From the NCBI GenBank assembly GCA_023055505.1, contig JALIRH010000115.1, positions 806,001 to 870,000 of the forward strand: a DNA stretch of 64,000 nt, written 5' to 3'. Source of the stretch: Callipepla californica brunnescens (lineage: Eukaryota > Chordata > Aves > Galliformes > Odontophoridae). Below, piece after piece: positions 15,375 through 28,765 of this stretch; position 1 is the first letter of the stretch; every line of letters starts with the position of its first letter. The notes below the pieces were generated by a model. The model made no database searches. It saw nothing but the letters and a program-made list of their open reading frames with translations, and was not told where the DNA came from. A program made the translations under genes and the position numbers.

Positions 15375-15746
15375 TAACTTTGAGAAGGCTCTGGGAAGAC
15401 CTCATCATGGCCTTCCAATACTTGAAGGGAGAGTACAAACAGGAGGAGGAATGACTGTTTATGTGACTTGATAGTGACAGGACAAGGGGGAATGGTTTTA
15501 AATTATGACAGAGAAGATTTAGGTTGGATGTCAGGAAAAAGTTTTTCACTCAGAAGGTGGTGACGCACTGGAACATGTTGCCCAGAGAGGTTGCAGATAC
15601 CCCATCCCATTCAAGGCAAGGCTGGATGTGGCTCTGGGCTCCAGCTCTAGTGGTTGGTGACCCTGTCCACAGACTGGGGGATTGAAATTAAATGATCTTT
15701 CGGGTCCTTTTCAACCCAGGCCATTCCATGTTTCTATTCTATGATT
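15375..15746 (+). repeat. CR1 LINE 3' fragment, plus orientation (about 370 bp)
   Basis: This is a long CR1 tail. Recognisable blocks in order are GACCTCATCATGGCCTTCCA, AGGACAAGGGGGAATGGTTT, GGTTGGATGTCAGGAAAAAG, GTTGCCCAGAGAGGTTGCAG and TTCAACCCAGGCCATTCCAT, and it ends in ATTCTATGATT at 15736-15746. It covers the untranslated 3' part of the element, so no reverse transcriptase is encoded. The left boundary is approximate and may extend some 20 bases further left. Confidence 0.95.
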
Positions 15747-18700
15747 AAATTCAATTCAAACAAATTGGATCACCCTGTAAATTCATGGTGTCTAGTTGGA
15801 CTTGGCATTAACTAAATCAACTGCCCAATACATCAGCAGACACACCCAGTTTGTTTAGACAGAAATTTAGACAGAGGATATTAGGAAAAGCTGAAAAGAA
15901 ACAACAACAAAAAATAAACCACTATTTAAACTGTACTTTCTGAGAGCACTGAACACATGAACTGGACTGCAGACATTTGCTAAAATGCACCTTTTTATGT
16001 AATTCAATCTTGTTTATCTTCAGCATATATACTCAAGAGCACGTTAAAATTAGATCTGAAAAGAGTCATTGTGGAACATGCTGATACATCACCAAAAAAA
16101 ACCAAAAAGGCATTTTCAGTAAAAAGCTTTAACATTTTGACTCAGTTCCACAAAGTGATTCCTGCTCCTCAGGCATCACTTATTCACTGTACTTGAAGAT
16201 GTGCTAGTACTTGTATTTGAGAAATCAGCTAACAATGATTCACACTCAAGGTAAAACCAGTCAAAATGAAGTAAAATAATCTTAGTTCATTTGAAAACAA
16301 GGGAGAAAATTAATATTTCTTAAGAACAGAGGACTAAGAATTTTTTAAAAGAAGTGGATGCATCCGTGACTACACTCACTTCTGGTGAATCCAAATGAAG
16401 GCTCCTCAAGGATTTTCCAGTTACTAACAGCTCTCCAATTACAACTGCTAACAGTCTTTGTGCTGTTATTTTCTGAGGATAACATTTATTTATGGATCTT
16501 AAGTGAACTTTCTGTTTCCATTCAGTATCACCGAGGAAGAGTTAATTCTAACTGATATCTAAAACAAAAAAGTCACTAGTACTTCTGAAAAGATACACAC
16601 ATTACAATGTTAATTGTAAAATCTGCTTTCAAACGTATGCTTTTTCTGGTAGCATCACTTGTTCATACAACAGATTGTAGCAAGACAAGTGGAATATAAA
16701 ACACCCTTTCAATTTCCCTGTTCGTAGTCTGTGGGCTGTAATAGACAAATTCTCAACTAACAAAAGACATTTCTAGGGCATTTCTGGACACTACCAATGT
16801 TCAGAAAAGAATTAAGATGTAACAGATTTGGCAGAATTACAGCAGAAGCTAGAGCTGACACCATATAAAATAAATAGTTCATAGATTAAGGAAGCTTCTG
16901 ACTTAAATAGTGTAATATTGCCCATTTATGTACACAGGGAGGCTAGTTCTGAGGGAAGCCATGCAGGAATACGATGACAGGAAAATCACAGCTACATTAA
17001 GACTGAGTATCTAAGCTGGATCTTGGAAACTCAGCTGGACACTACCTTAGTCTTCCTGAAATAATGGTATTCATACTTGGCAGGAAAACACTACTGAAAA
17101 TAAATAGTTTTTCTGTCAATAAATATCTAGTTTGAAAAGCTAAATGCCCTACAAAATATTTTTACTGAACGACGGCAAAGCACAGTTTTTCAATCTCATC
17201 TTTGAAAAAGAATTATCAAACAAGACTGATCATCTCTGGTGATTCTGAATAAGAAAAAAAAAAATCATCTTACACTTAAATACAAAGTAAACAAAATAAA
17301 ACAGAATATTTTAAATCTTGGGGTTGAAATGGACTCCTGTGAGAACAGATAGAACAAAGTCCCTGGAAGTTATTTGTGAAGCAGCTGCATTTGCCTCCTG
17401 GTGCTTCCTATGAAAAGTGGGAGCTCTTCTATGTTTTAGCTGTTACCTGACCCCAAATCTGTATGTATGAATAAATATGCTAGCTGGCAGAATCAAGTAT
17501 TTCATAGAATAAAAAAATAAACACATAAATAAGTCAAGCATATGCAATAGATGCATACAGCCTAGCTATTATACTTTAACAAATTTGAAGGCACTCGGGT
17601 AACCCCAACTCAAAGTACAACAGACTTTAAAAGAGGAAAAACTGGATAGCCTGTTTCCACATACTGCTCAATGCCTGACTTTTAAGATCTACCATCAAAG
17701 ATTTTATTCTTTTCAAAAACTAAAAGAATATTTGTAAGAACTGAATTCTGGTGAAGGATGCAATCTGATGTTCTGTTTTCTTTTTCTTATTGCATGGTGG
17801 TAAAACCTACATACTTTTGAAGGCAGATAAAAATGAATGGGAAAGTCATGTCTGGATCAGACTTCTATTTATGCTCTCTTACATTCAGGAGTACGCACAA
17901 TGTTTCATTTGCTTCTGTATTCACCTTAAAATGAACAAATAAAAGATTACTTCCAAGGATCTAAGAAAGACATAAACAGTGTGTTTATCGGAAGAAATAT
18001 GCATTTCTGGAGAAAAAAATAAAGGGTGAATTTTATATGAGATCTTTGCTTCATATACAGAGTTACATAAAATACTGTTGCCTAGATCCCTACTGATGTA
18101 AGTCTTTTGAAAAGGAGACCCTGAGAGTAAATATGGCTTCTGTGTGTTGGAATACACTATTCGTTTCATCTTTTTCTTCTGTATGTTAGGAAACTTCAGC
18201 TTGTACTCTAGGTAATGCTCTTCAAAGTCAGATTTTCATAAGCACTGTAGAAAAATATCATTGAAAACACTTGCACGTGTTCTGAGCATTTAACATCAAA
18301 GAGCGCCTTGATTAAAAATAAGAAATGAGGCAAGGTAATTTCTTTATCCTTTGGTTTTCAAAGAAAAAAAAATTGATGTAACTGACCAAGATTATCGACA
18401 ACTGAATGCTATGTTTCTACCTAATTAGTAGGAAGATAATCTCTCGATGCTGATCATACAATCGTAATTTAACACGGCATTGAATTTTTTCCCCTCCAAG
18501 ATTCTTCCAATCTACAGATAAACTCTGAAGAGCCTTCCAGTGCACTTGAAACACTGCCTGTATCACACACACACTCAGAGCTTGATGAGCATGCCCTTTC
18601 TTTCTATTCTCTCTCCATTTGCCATAGACTGTGGTCAGTACTCCCTATCATTATCCTCTAAAAATAGTGATTACAGCAGTAAAATGATGACAGGCATCAA

Positions 18701-21075
18701 AGCACAGCAGATAAGTAACTTCTTTTTCTCTTGGGGTGTCTTTGCCTGCTGAACTCTTGTCTTTCCTTCAATACACTAACTTATAAATATTCAGAAACTA
18801 GGAATGAAAAATGATACATTCCACCCATTCAGATCCACAGCTCTGCTTTTCTCCTCCCTTATGAAGACTATTATTTTTTTTACCCTGATCTTAATGTAAG
18901 AATTATCTGCTATGAGCTAAACACACTGTTTTATTAACATTCTCTAGTTAAAAGAGATTACAGTTTGAAGCCCCATCTCAGAAAAAGCATTTTCTATTTT
19001 AGAGAATTTATAAATACTTATGCTTTTAGACTAGAGATGAACTTTTAAGATTTTAATAAGCATGTTTCTGAACGAAAAGCTAAAACCAAACCACAAATAA
19101 CACAGTATACACTGAATAAGGAAAACAAGCATTAGTAATAAAAGAGAATAAAGAAGTAAAAAATTGTGAAAGTTGGTATTCAAGAAGGATTTGAAAGCAG
19201 AAAGAAGAAAATGGTATTTTGCAGGAAAAAAATAAATACAGCAAGTGACAAGGAAGAAATGATTAAACCAAGTGAGGATAACAAAGGGATTTACAAAGAA
19301 AAAGAGAAACTGATCCCATTTATTTATTCGCTTTACTTATTCATTTGCTTTTCCAGGGCATATTATATTCTAGCAAGAACATGGTGCCTACGATGTCCAC
19401 GATAAAATAAATAAATTAAAAGCCCCACATCTTTTTTACCTAGAATAAAATTTATTTTAGCTTCAGATGGTCTCCAGGGACAATGTTCTGATGAGGGACG
19501 CACGAAGTCCCCACTGGGAACAAGAAATACTCTGGATCTTAAGTGTTCACTGCACTACCAAATTGTAAATTTACTGTTCCATCCTTTACCATTAACACAA
19601 GAACTGAATGTTCAATTTCCACTTTCTAATCAAAAGTATAAATCAGTTTTTGGTAGTTGTGAATAATACCACCGGCAGAGTGAGAAAAAGTCTAAAGGTC
19701 ATTTTAACACACTCTTTAATAAAAGCAATAGTGAAATAACCTTTCCTCTGGAAATCTCAACTGGCTTAGATGTTCAAACTCGCAGAGTATCTCATTCTCT
19801 GCTCATACCTTGATATTTCTTAAAAGAAAAATCAAAATCAAAAAGATGTACCACTACAGAACTATCCCCCTTTGCATACAATACATACAAAGGTTCCCCT
19901 GCTGCTACATTCACACAGTCCCAGAAGAATCAGGTTGGTAGGACATTCAGTTAATTTCTCATATTAGGTCCTCCCTACTGATCTATTGCCTTGCAAAAAC
20001 AAGACTTTTTCAGCAAAGCTGATCAAATTACAGTGAGTGGCCAAGTCTGAACTACACATAGTCAAGCCATGAAAGTTTTGGCAAAGTCAAATACCTGGAG
20101 AATTGATGAAAGCATTTCAGAAGCACAGAGTACTACTGAAAAGAACACAAAGAAAGTACCTCTAAAATTGCAACACACATGTTAAAAAAAAAAAAATACA
20201 GATATTCCAGACAGTGGCAGTGCTTATGCCAGAAATGCTGGCTTACATCTTGCAATCTGCTATGATATAACGGAGAGATCTTGCTGTCCAGAAATCAATT
20301 TACAACACTTCAAATTTCACAGCAAAGGAATTCCAAGTTTATAGAGCTGCAGTAGAACAGCTGCTATGCCAAACAGAACAGTTCTGCTCCTTCCAGTAAG
20401 CATGGTTTAAATGTTTCATTCAATTATCAGTTTTGCATTCAAACATGGCTTATTTTCATGCAGATTTATGTGCCGTTATGCAGAGAGGACATTCTTAATT
20501 GTGCTGAAACAACTGCACATTTAATTAAAGTTTGCTATTCCAAGCATAAAATAACAAAAATGCTGACAATAGTAAAATAAATATTCAAATATTTAATTTA
20601 ACTCAACATTTTTAATCCAAGCATCAAAATAACCTTATTTCTAATCACAATTTCATGACAAATGTCTTGAAGAAATATTTGCCTCTATTTTCTTCAATCT
20701 GCTCAGCTAAAGCACATTAACTTATTTATAAAACTGTTGATTAATAAATTTGTTCCAGCTGTATCACTGTACATCACAAAGAACGCAGATTAATGTATGT
20801 AAACAACCATTATCACTAAAAAAAACCACACAGACTCAATATTCAGTAAGAGCAGAAAACCCAGCAAGTATCTGACAATGCAATTAGCCACCTAAACCAC
20901 AACAAATAAGTGACAAACAGAGGGTAGGAGGTCCAGAGACGAATGAAAATTTGCAGAGATGCAAACTACATGTCTACAAGTTATCTGCAGTTCTTCGTAC
21001 AGGGCATTAAACTGTTAACATTTACAATCCACTGTGTTTTAATATGCAACAAGAAGCGATTTCTCAGTTTTTTGA

Positions 21076-21120
21076 GAAGATACATTCAAATGTATCTTCG
21101 TATATTCAAATGTGTTCTTC
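21076..21120. repeat. Palindrome within a short tandem duplication
   Basis: 21076-21099 is an inverted repeat with 11-bp perfect arms (GAAGATACATT / AATGTATCTTC) around a 2-base centre. The right part is duplicated in tandem: ATACATTCAAATGTATCTTC at 21080-21099 is followed by TATATTCAAATGTGTTCTTC at 21101-21120. A cruciform or a hairpin in RNA is possible. Confidence 0.7.
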
Positions 21121-22400
21121 TGAAGAAAGAATCTGCCCTGATTCTCTTGCTATTTATTTAAAAATCTTCAATTTAGTTAATAAAGCTTTATTATTGCTTA
21201 TTTATTTTGTAGACAATGATTTAATGATTGATGGCGAACAACTGAAAGAAGAAAGATGAGTGGACTTCCTCTTTTCCAGAACCAGTATATCAGGCTCAGA
21301 TTGAAGAAAAGCACAAGAAATATCATGAAAAATAAGCACTATCTTAGTCTTTCATAACATAAGAAATATTAGTGATGTGGAAAGAGAGGGGCTCTGCAAG
21401 ACACTGCATACCCTATCCCTTATGAATTTTGAGAAAACACTGAAGTCAGTCTTATCAGTCTAAGAAATTTCTAAAGAATTGGAAAATGTGGAGAAAAAAG
21501 TTGCTTTTTTACCACATAGTCACTACAAGAACTTAACTAAATTTTGAAGGAGTTCCTTAACACTTTCTGGTGACTTTCCTTCCAACCTTAAGGAACAGAT
21601 TCTTTTTGGAATGTGAGAAAACTCACTGGCATTACTGTTAACAAGAACAGAGGATCTAGCTGGTAATACCATGCTATTTACCAGTTCAAGCACTGTCACC
21701 ACCACTTCTAGAGCATTTTTCTGCTTTGAAGCCACAACAATAGCTACTGGATTCCAGAGTAAGCATCACAAGTTTCATCCAACGCCAACCAGAACCACAA
21801 CCACACAGTCTTCATGTCAGTGGATCACATTTACTGAGGGTCAGGTTCAACACTGAGGCTACTGCATTTAAGTCTAGTGAGAAGGGATGGATATTTTTGT
21901 GACTTGCATTTACCCGTATTGGCTATATTGATAAGAAAATCCCAAACAAACTCATTCAAAACAAAAATTTCAGTAAGTCAAATAAGGAAACTGTCAGCAC
22001 AAAGGACTACAAGAACTGTTTGACACACTAAGAAACTATGAAGAAAGGAACCAGCAAGGAGAAAGGTTTTCTCACACAAAAACAGTGACACCTCTAGAAT
22101 ATTTCACATTGGGTTTCACATAATCAGCCAGAAACAGTTTAAGGATTATGAAACCTCTACAACACAACCAGTGAAACACTACAGAGAAGTCATGGCAATT
22201 TACCTCAACCAAAAATCTCACAGTATTTCTGCCACTCTTAAATACATGTGTTAGCATCATTTTATTAGAAAGTTATGGAACGAGAAATTAAGCACTTCAA
22301 TCAAACTATATCACGTGGAGTCACATGCAGAATACATAAAGCAACAAGGGCATGAGCTTCTGAATTTATAGGATCATTTAACACTGAAATGCTGGCTTAC

Positions 22401-22475
22401 CTGTTTTACATCGTATGCAAGAAGAACAAATCTTAAGTCTGGTGAAACTGAGTATCTTGATGCTTTGAAAATTAC
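22401..22475 (-). CDS. DPP10: DPP10 internal exon (probably exon 5): beta-propeller
   Basis: Seen: on the minus strand, an acceptor ending CATTTTTAG is followed by 75 bases (25 codons, phase 0 at both ends) and the donor GTAAGC (plus-strand GCTTAC at 22395-22400). The translation begins VIFKASRYSVSPDLRF and ends VLLAYDVKQ. Human DPP10 has VTFKASRHSVSPDLKYVLLAYDVKQ at about residues 123-147, directly after the piece encoded by the exon at 32424-32518. The two exons therefore join without loss or insertion. The SPD motif is typical of propeller strands throughout the DPP4 family. The exon is only 75 bases long and divisible by three, so skipping it would keep frame. The next family segment (the IFHYSYTASY region) is not present in the 22.4 kb downstream, so it lies outside the window. 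No frameshift or stop is seen, so the gene looks intact here. Confidence 0.95.
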
Positions 22476-23931
22476 CTAAAAATGAAGTAACAATAAAAGT
22501 GAATTCATAAAAAGAAAGATGATTTTTTCCAAATTATCTTAATTTAATAATTCCCCATTCATAAGAGTACTTGTTAGGAAAACCTGCTTAATTTACACAA
22601 AAGATGGATTACAATAATTCCTAGGCAGATTTGCAGGTGTCAGTACAATGCTGACAGATGAATCTGGCTTCAAGACCAACTACAAATTAAGGAGCTGAAT
22701 TACAGGCACTAAGCTTGAGGATAACAACTATAACAAATCCATTTTCAAAGGAAGAGGGATGATGCTTTCCTGGTGTGTTCACTGGGAATGATTACATGAG
22801 AGATCTGTCACTAGGTTAAGCATTAAAGATAACACACGACAACAACTGCTACAAAAAAAGAATAGATGTGCACTATGTCCTTATCTGGTTTCTTTCAACA
22901 TCACACACACAAACATTTTGCATGACAGTTTGCATTACAGAAAAATCCTCTTTCTTATAGCAAGTAAAATGCTTAGTGGAAAATAAAGTGGAACATAAAA
23001 TGCCATTATAAAACTAATACTGTTTTATATCTAGCTAAGGCTACATGATACCCAATTGAATTCAGGGCTATAACTTAATCAAGGGATAACACTGATGTTG
23101 GAAAAAATTTAATGCATCTAATGTAGAAGAAAGATAGGTGTGATTTAAACTCTGTTGCAGGAAATAATTTTTAATGAATCTCAAGATAGAGAGGGGAAGG
23201 GAGAATTAAAATAAGTAGTACAGAAAAAGAGCCACAGAGCTAGAAGATGAAGAAAAACGTATGATCAGCTATGCAGAGGAACATATGAAGGCTCTTTCTG
23301 ATTTTGCTTGAACATCCTGTTACATTTAACCTAATCCTACTGCTAATCCCAATAAATCAATGGGGGGGGTTTAAGGTACGCTAACCAGAAATCACAGATC
23401 AGTGCTAATCTCAATAAGCTAACAAGATTCAACATTTGGATGTGCAATTTAAACTCAGATTACTAAGTAATATAACTAGAAACAAGTAAGTTAAAAAAAA
23501 AAATTAGTTTAGAAGAAAAACTATAACTGTAAAATAGCATGACAGCATCAAAAGTTTGAAGACAATCAGCAGCCTTAAGGCAAGAAGACAAAAGGATATT
23601 CTAAGGCAGTGGGGGATTTTTCAATCTGCAAAGCACAGAGAATAGATTTCCACCGTGTACAAATAACCTCTCATGAGATAACTACCAGAAACTGTATCTA
23701 TGATCAACATGCCTTCTGTTTGGCGCACTACTGAAAACATTTTAGACATGAAAATTCTCTGATTTGGTCCAGTTTATTAATTATTGCCTCTACTACCTCA
23801 TTCATAAGCAGTATGCAACCCAGGCAGTTTTCCAAATTTGTTCTCAGGGAACGCAGCACTTAACATTTCCAGCATTTGGTAAGAATCTGCAGTTACTTAC
23901 TATGCCACCACAATTAATTATACAATTAATG

Positions 23932-24225
23932 CTAACACCTGAGAAGCTCAGCTGCAAAGTATTGGCAGTCTGAGGCAACACCAACAGTTACTCTCATTGC
24001 TCTCCATCCAAGTGGAGTCTTATGGATTTGGGATTTAAAATAACCTGAATCCTGCTGAAAATGACCTTGTTCATCCAGCTTGAGTTCACCTGCAGAATTT
24101 AGTCTGCTTCCAGCAAAACTTGTACACACGGTGTAAGTGCAACGCCAGCGAGCTATAATCTCTTGACTGTAGGTAATGGCTTTGGCAAAATGGTTTTCAG
24201 TAAAACAGAATTCTTGTGAAAAAGA
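23932..24225 (-). other. Unassigned 97-codon open frame in a DPP10 intron, same strand
   Basis: On the minus strand the frame is open from a stop just above 24225 to TAG at 23932, with no Met near its start. It encodes stretches such as AKAITYSQEIIARWRCTYTV and KTPLGWRAMRVTVGVASDC. Codon usage looks coding-like, with several G- or C-ending codons and two CpGs in CGCTGGCGT, in an otherwise AT-rich intron. Upstream, CTTTTTCACAAG could serve as a weak acceptor, but no convincing donor follows before the stop. I do not recognise the family. It could be a decayed processed pseudogene, part of an old mobile element, a rarely used terminal exon, or chance. Confidence 0.2.
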
Positions 24226-24921
24226 TCATAAAGCTATTTTGTCCTTTTTAACGTTCCACAGAAGAAACAATAAAAAGTTAGACCTTATGAAATCAAATTT
24301 GCATGGCCAAGGCTGATAGCAATGATGACTTACTGAAATTTCCCTAAAATCATTATTAACCTGTTTTTAAAGATGGATTTACAATCAAGCCTTTGAGAAA
24401 GTAAATGTTCAATTCATACAGAATTTCACAGGGCTTTAAATTGCAACTATATTTTTTCTTTTGTTTTCAGACAACCTTAGCAATAAATTCAGAAATAGCT
24501 TGTGTGCACAAAAGGAACCCTCCTAGTTCAAAAGCAAGAAAAAATGCATTATAAACAGACTCATTCCTTCTGTCCAGCATGGAAAACAAACTCAGAATTT
24601 ATCAGTAGACTCAAACAAAAGACAGATTCCAGTTTTTCCCTGTATATGTGTCTAAGGTATTTCATCAACCAACAGAGTGCTGACTCTCTGACTGAGGTGA
24701 TGAGATCCCCTTTCACAGGAAACTAGATGTATGCTGCTGAAACCCTGGGGAGATTGTGTACTGGGATGTTTGCTACAGGGAACAGATTGGTTTATTTATT
24801 AAAAAGAAGTTTGTCAAGAGCTTGACCTCAGTGATTTGTTGTATTCTCAAGAGAATACCCATTTTGAATTCAGAATAAAAAGAAAGTGTTGAAAAAATAT
24901 CATACTGGAAACAGTGGAACT

Positions 24922-24942
24922 AAAATAAATAAATAAATAAAA
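24922..24942. repeat. AAAT microsatellite
   Basis: About five AAAT units (AAATAAATAAATAAATAA) in the complete DPP10 intron. Confidence 0.9.
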
Positions 24943-27214
24943 GCCTAAGGCATCTTGTTATCAGAATCTGGAGAATGCTTCTTCTACCACTATGTCTGCA
25001 TATTGTCAGCTTTCCAAGGTCCTTGCTTTGTCAGGAGCTGTTGAGCCTTCTTCAGAATGACAGATTTAAATGCTGTCCCTTATGATTCTGCCTCTAGGAT
25101 TATCTCTCTTTACCTGATTTGTATAACTAGAGCCATGGACAAATAAGCTCTGAAACAGGGAGATACACAACTAATTAGGCCTGGTCCCTGGCTACAGAAT
25201 CAGCTCATTTCCCTCTGCATCACTGCACAGCATCAGCTGGTTAGCAGACTGATGGCAACAGAACACAACACTGTCTGAACTGTGTCCTCCATATACACCC
25301 ATGTCCACTTCCAAACCTTAACAGAGGAAATGCAGAAGGAAAGGTCATTACGGTTATCTCCCTCACATTTGTTCCATCTTGCCACATCAAGACCTAAAAT
25401 CCCTACAAGAGCTAAAAGCTCTAATCAACTACAAAACGCTTCAAAAAGACAAACTGTTAACCCTAAATTAGTTATATTTCACCTGTACACTCTTCCCTTC
25501 TTAAATTTGTCATCCATTTCCCATATATTGCTGCATATGACATCACTTTTTCAGCCCAAGAACAATCCCCTATCTCTTGCATTTTTCACTCAAACAAAAC
25601 CCCCATATGACTACATTATTAGATCTAACCACATTTAACGTTGCTTTTCCATGATCATTTGACAGAAATACTTAATGTGATAAAGGTTTTAATTATTTTC
25701 CTGGCAGTAACATGTAATGTGAGGATCCCATGGAAAAGCAATGGCGGCAGCTCTTCACTGCTGCCAAAGACCACAAGAGTAAGAACTGAATGCAGGCAAA
25801 GGAAGACAGTGCCTTTAAACAGCCTTTTCCCACTCAGCTTTCCACAAATATGTTCTGTAAAAAGCAATTTTGCATGGAAAGAAAAAGCAGATGAGAACAG
25901 CTTTAGACAGTAAGAGTGAAAGTAAAAGAATGAAAGATTCCACTACACAGAAACAGAAAAGCCTTCCCACCCCACATTTAGCTTTTCTTCTCCTTTTCCA
26001 TAGAAGTAATAGAAAAGGAAAGCAACATTCAGATGAATATTCTCAGGTTTGATTTCCCAAGTTATTTTTTTGCACTGATGATTTTTAATTTTCCATTTTA
26101 TGTGTGATTTGCTGCTAACAGAAACGCCTGTTACAATCATGAAGATTTAAGCTGGGTTTAGGTTTTCACCATCAGAAAGGATCTCTCTGTGTCAGTACCT
26201 TTTATTTCTTCTTTCACCATCTGAAAAATGTTGTCATCGCTATTTAGGATGGATTCTGGATGTGTTTTTTTTTCCTTACTACTCTTCATTTGGTATTTCC
26301 ACCTCCTGTTTCAGGTTCTTTTTTTCCAAGGAACATACATCCTTCCCACTCCTCCTCTAATTTTTGCTTAATACTCCCTTTGCATATATTCAGGCTTTTA
26401 AATTTTTTGTCATTCCTCCAGGATAAAATATTTCGCAACTTCCAGAATGTCACTTTAAAGCTGGTGAAAATACTACTACCTCAGAAACTACACATCTCTC
26501 TGTATCTCCTACCTTGCTCTGTGTCAAAACTTTGACATGATGATATAACTGAACATCTCTTTTTGAGAACTCATTAGATTTCATAGGTAGGTATTCAGAT
26601 CAACTTATTAGACAGGCACTGACCAAATAGCAATGCACAAAAAGAATCAGATGGGACAGAATTACAGTGGCTGCATAAAGAGAAGGCATTTGTCACGTAG
26701 CTGTTTTCTAGAATGGTATCAGCAACAAAGGGAGCAATGGGATTTTTATTGCATTATCACTGCTGTGTGAAAGGAGATGATGAACCACTGGGAGCTTTGA
26801 ATAGAGTGGAGCCTAGCATAGGAGCATACCCTGGAGCAGTAAAAATGGGACCTGTGATAAGTGAGTCCAGTTATAATTAGGAAAATGCAAGATAATTAGA
26901 ATGTTGAAAAACTTAGGTTTCCAAGGTCACATTTCTTAATGCATTATTTCCTATGTCACTTGAGCATTGGCCTAGATCCAAAAATGATGCTGTATGTTGC
27001 AACTATTAATATTCAGTCTTCAATCCAAAGTAAAAACGTGCCTTAAAACGTGATTCAAGCTGAACTCCTATCCTATGGAGCGGGGATCTTGGCCTGGCTG
27101 TTCTGAAGCCAACCTTCCCAAACTACTTGAAACTTTCTGAGCAGTCCCAAGATAACACAGAGGAAGATGTGGTTGTAGGATTCAAAAAGCAGGAACAAAC
27201 CTGTGAATCTCACT

Positions 27215-27420
27215 AGATCCAGAGTGGGAACTTCTTCACAGTGCAGTGAAGCACAGGCTGCCCAGCGAGGTGGTAGAATCTCCTTCTCTGGAGACATTCA
27301 AGACCCACATGGATGCCTAACTGTGCATCTTGGTCTAGGAAGCCTGCGTTGGCTGGCAGGTTGGACTCAATGATCTCTAGAGGTCCTTTCCAACCCCTAC
27401 AATACTGTGATTCTGTGATC
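27215..27420 (+). repeat. CR1 LINE 3' fragment, plus orientation (about 205 bp)
   Basis: Recognisable blocks are CACAGGCTGCCCAGCGAGGT, AATCTCCTTCTCTGGAGACA, GGTTGGACTCAATGATCTCT and AGAGGTCCTTTCCAACCCCT. It ends with the CR1 octamers GTGATTCTGTGATC. It looks less diverged than the other copies in the window, so it is probably one of the younger insertions. It sits inside the complete DPP10 intron, in the orientation opposite to the gene. Confidence 0.95.
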
Positions 27421-28689
27421 CTACACAGAGTTACCTTTACCTGAATGTATGGGATATTCTTCATGGCATTTTGCATGTTAAAGCCTCCTGCACTTGGACA
27501 AACATCAATGGCTACCAACGAATGGTGACAGCAAGCCCTCTCATCTGTCAGGCTTTCCCACCTCTATGCACAACAGTGCAGTGCATCAATAAACCCTAGC
27601 CCATAAAAACCCCTCTACGGAGAAAGTTTTGCTGAGGGGGTTATTTAACATTTAGAGGAGCATAGGAGATAGAAGGTAATGTTTCAGTGTTCATAAAAAT
27701 CTATTTAACAACATGTGTGGTTCATTAAAATGTCCACTGTTGCAACAACTCCTAATATTTATGTGGTTATGTAATGTTATTTAATGCATTTACCATTATT
27801 CGATCTTTCATTAATCTCTTCCATAAGACTCTTAAAATACAACCATGTAAGCTACTCTTGCAATTAAAGCTACATTAATCAACAAAGGAACTATAACTCC
27901 ATTAAGATGCTCCGCTGAGCTTCCCATCAAAAGAGGGAATATGTAATGAAGAAAAAACAACACAGAAATAAAAATGTAACTATCAGCAAGAAGGGGTATT
28001 CATGAACAGTGTTCTGTAACACAGCAAAAAAAAGTTCCTGCAAAAAGCTGTTGGACTCTGCCTTCAGCTGCAAGGCTTCTACACAGTTTTCACAGCTGGG
28101 CTGCCACAGCCTAATCATGATTCATGAGCCAAGGCTTCTGCTTCACTCACCCATCTGATGCCATCCTCTAATTGGCAGGCAGCAAGAAGTAATCCTTTCC
28201 TCTCCAACCTTGTATAAAAGATGGCCCACAGTAATACAACCATATGATGCTCTAGGGTATGCTCCTAGCAATCCACTGGAAACAGGTTTGCAATTCAGTA
28301 AGATTTGTTTGCTTCACACTCAGATGCAGTTTCCCCTGGTGTTTGAGAAGAGTTGTGGAAAGGCACAGAAATCCAGTGGGAGCACAGTTCAGGAATGGCA
28401 GGGTTTTAGAAGAGGCGTTCTAGTATCCAAGCTGAAAACAGTAACACTTGTACTGTTGGGTATCACACACAAGTCAAAAGCTTCTTATTTGATGAAATCA
28501 AAATATATCTCATCACCTACAATGGGAAGCTTAAAATAGTTGTGCTACATTCATTTCTGGACAAGTGTTTGTTAGGGAGCATGCCTGGCATCTGAATATT
28601 TTTGCATATATCCAACATTATCATCATATTATTTTTTTTTAAGAGGAAGAAATGAGAGCAAAATTTCTGAAGGTGTGTTAAAACTGATT

Positions 28690-28765
28690 TCATAGAATCA
28701 CAGAATATCCTGAGCTGGAAGGGACCCATAAGAATTACTGAGTCCAACTCCATTTGGAAAGGACA
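28690..28765 (-). repeat. CR1 LINE 3' end fragment, minus orientation
   Basis: It begins TCATAGAATCACAGAATATC (reverse complement of the CR1 3' octamers) and continues CTGAGCTGGAAGGGACCCAT and GAGTCCAACTCC, which is the standard terminal block. It is only about 75 bp long, so it is strongly 5'-truncated. It has the same orientation as DPP10. Confidence 0.9.

Larger units (their letters stand above)
1..22400 (-). other. DPP10: Partial DPP10 intron downstream of the 75-bp exon
   Basis: This is intron sequence because the donor GTAAGC at 22395-22400 opens it, and no later DPP10 exon was found by looking for the expected propeller segments on the minus strand. Contents: CR1 fragments at 10489-10575 (minus) and 15375-15746 (plus), homopolymers at 7866-7883, 9991-10002, 13268-13284 and 15218-15229, and a palindrome inside a short tandem duplication at 21076-21120. 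The rest (1-10488, 10576-15374, 15747-21075) is AT-rich single-copy-looking DNA. Its open frames are short, with no splice context or recognisable family. The intron continues beyond base 1. Confidence 0.8.

Noticed and set aside
25282..25638. 118-codon plus-strand open frame
   Set aside because: The patch is C/T- and A-rich, which removes stops, and the product has no recognisable family or motif.
27610..27639. CCCCTC ... GAGGGG inverted repeat resembling a terminator hairpin
   Set aside because: The arms are only six bases with an 18-base loop. In a bird intron a bacterial-type terminator is not meaningful.
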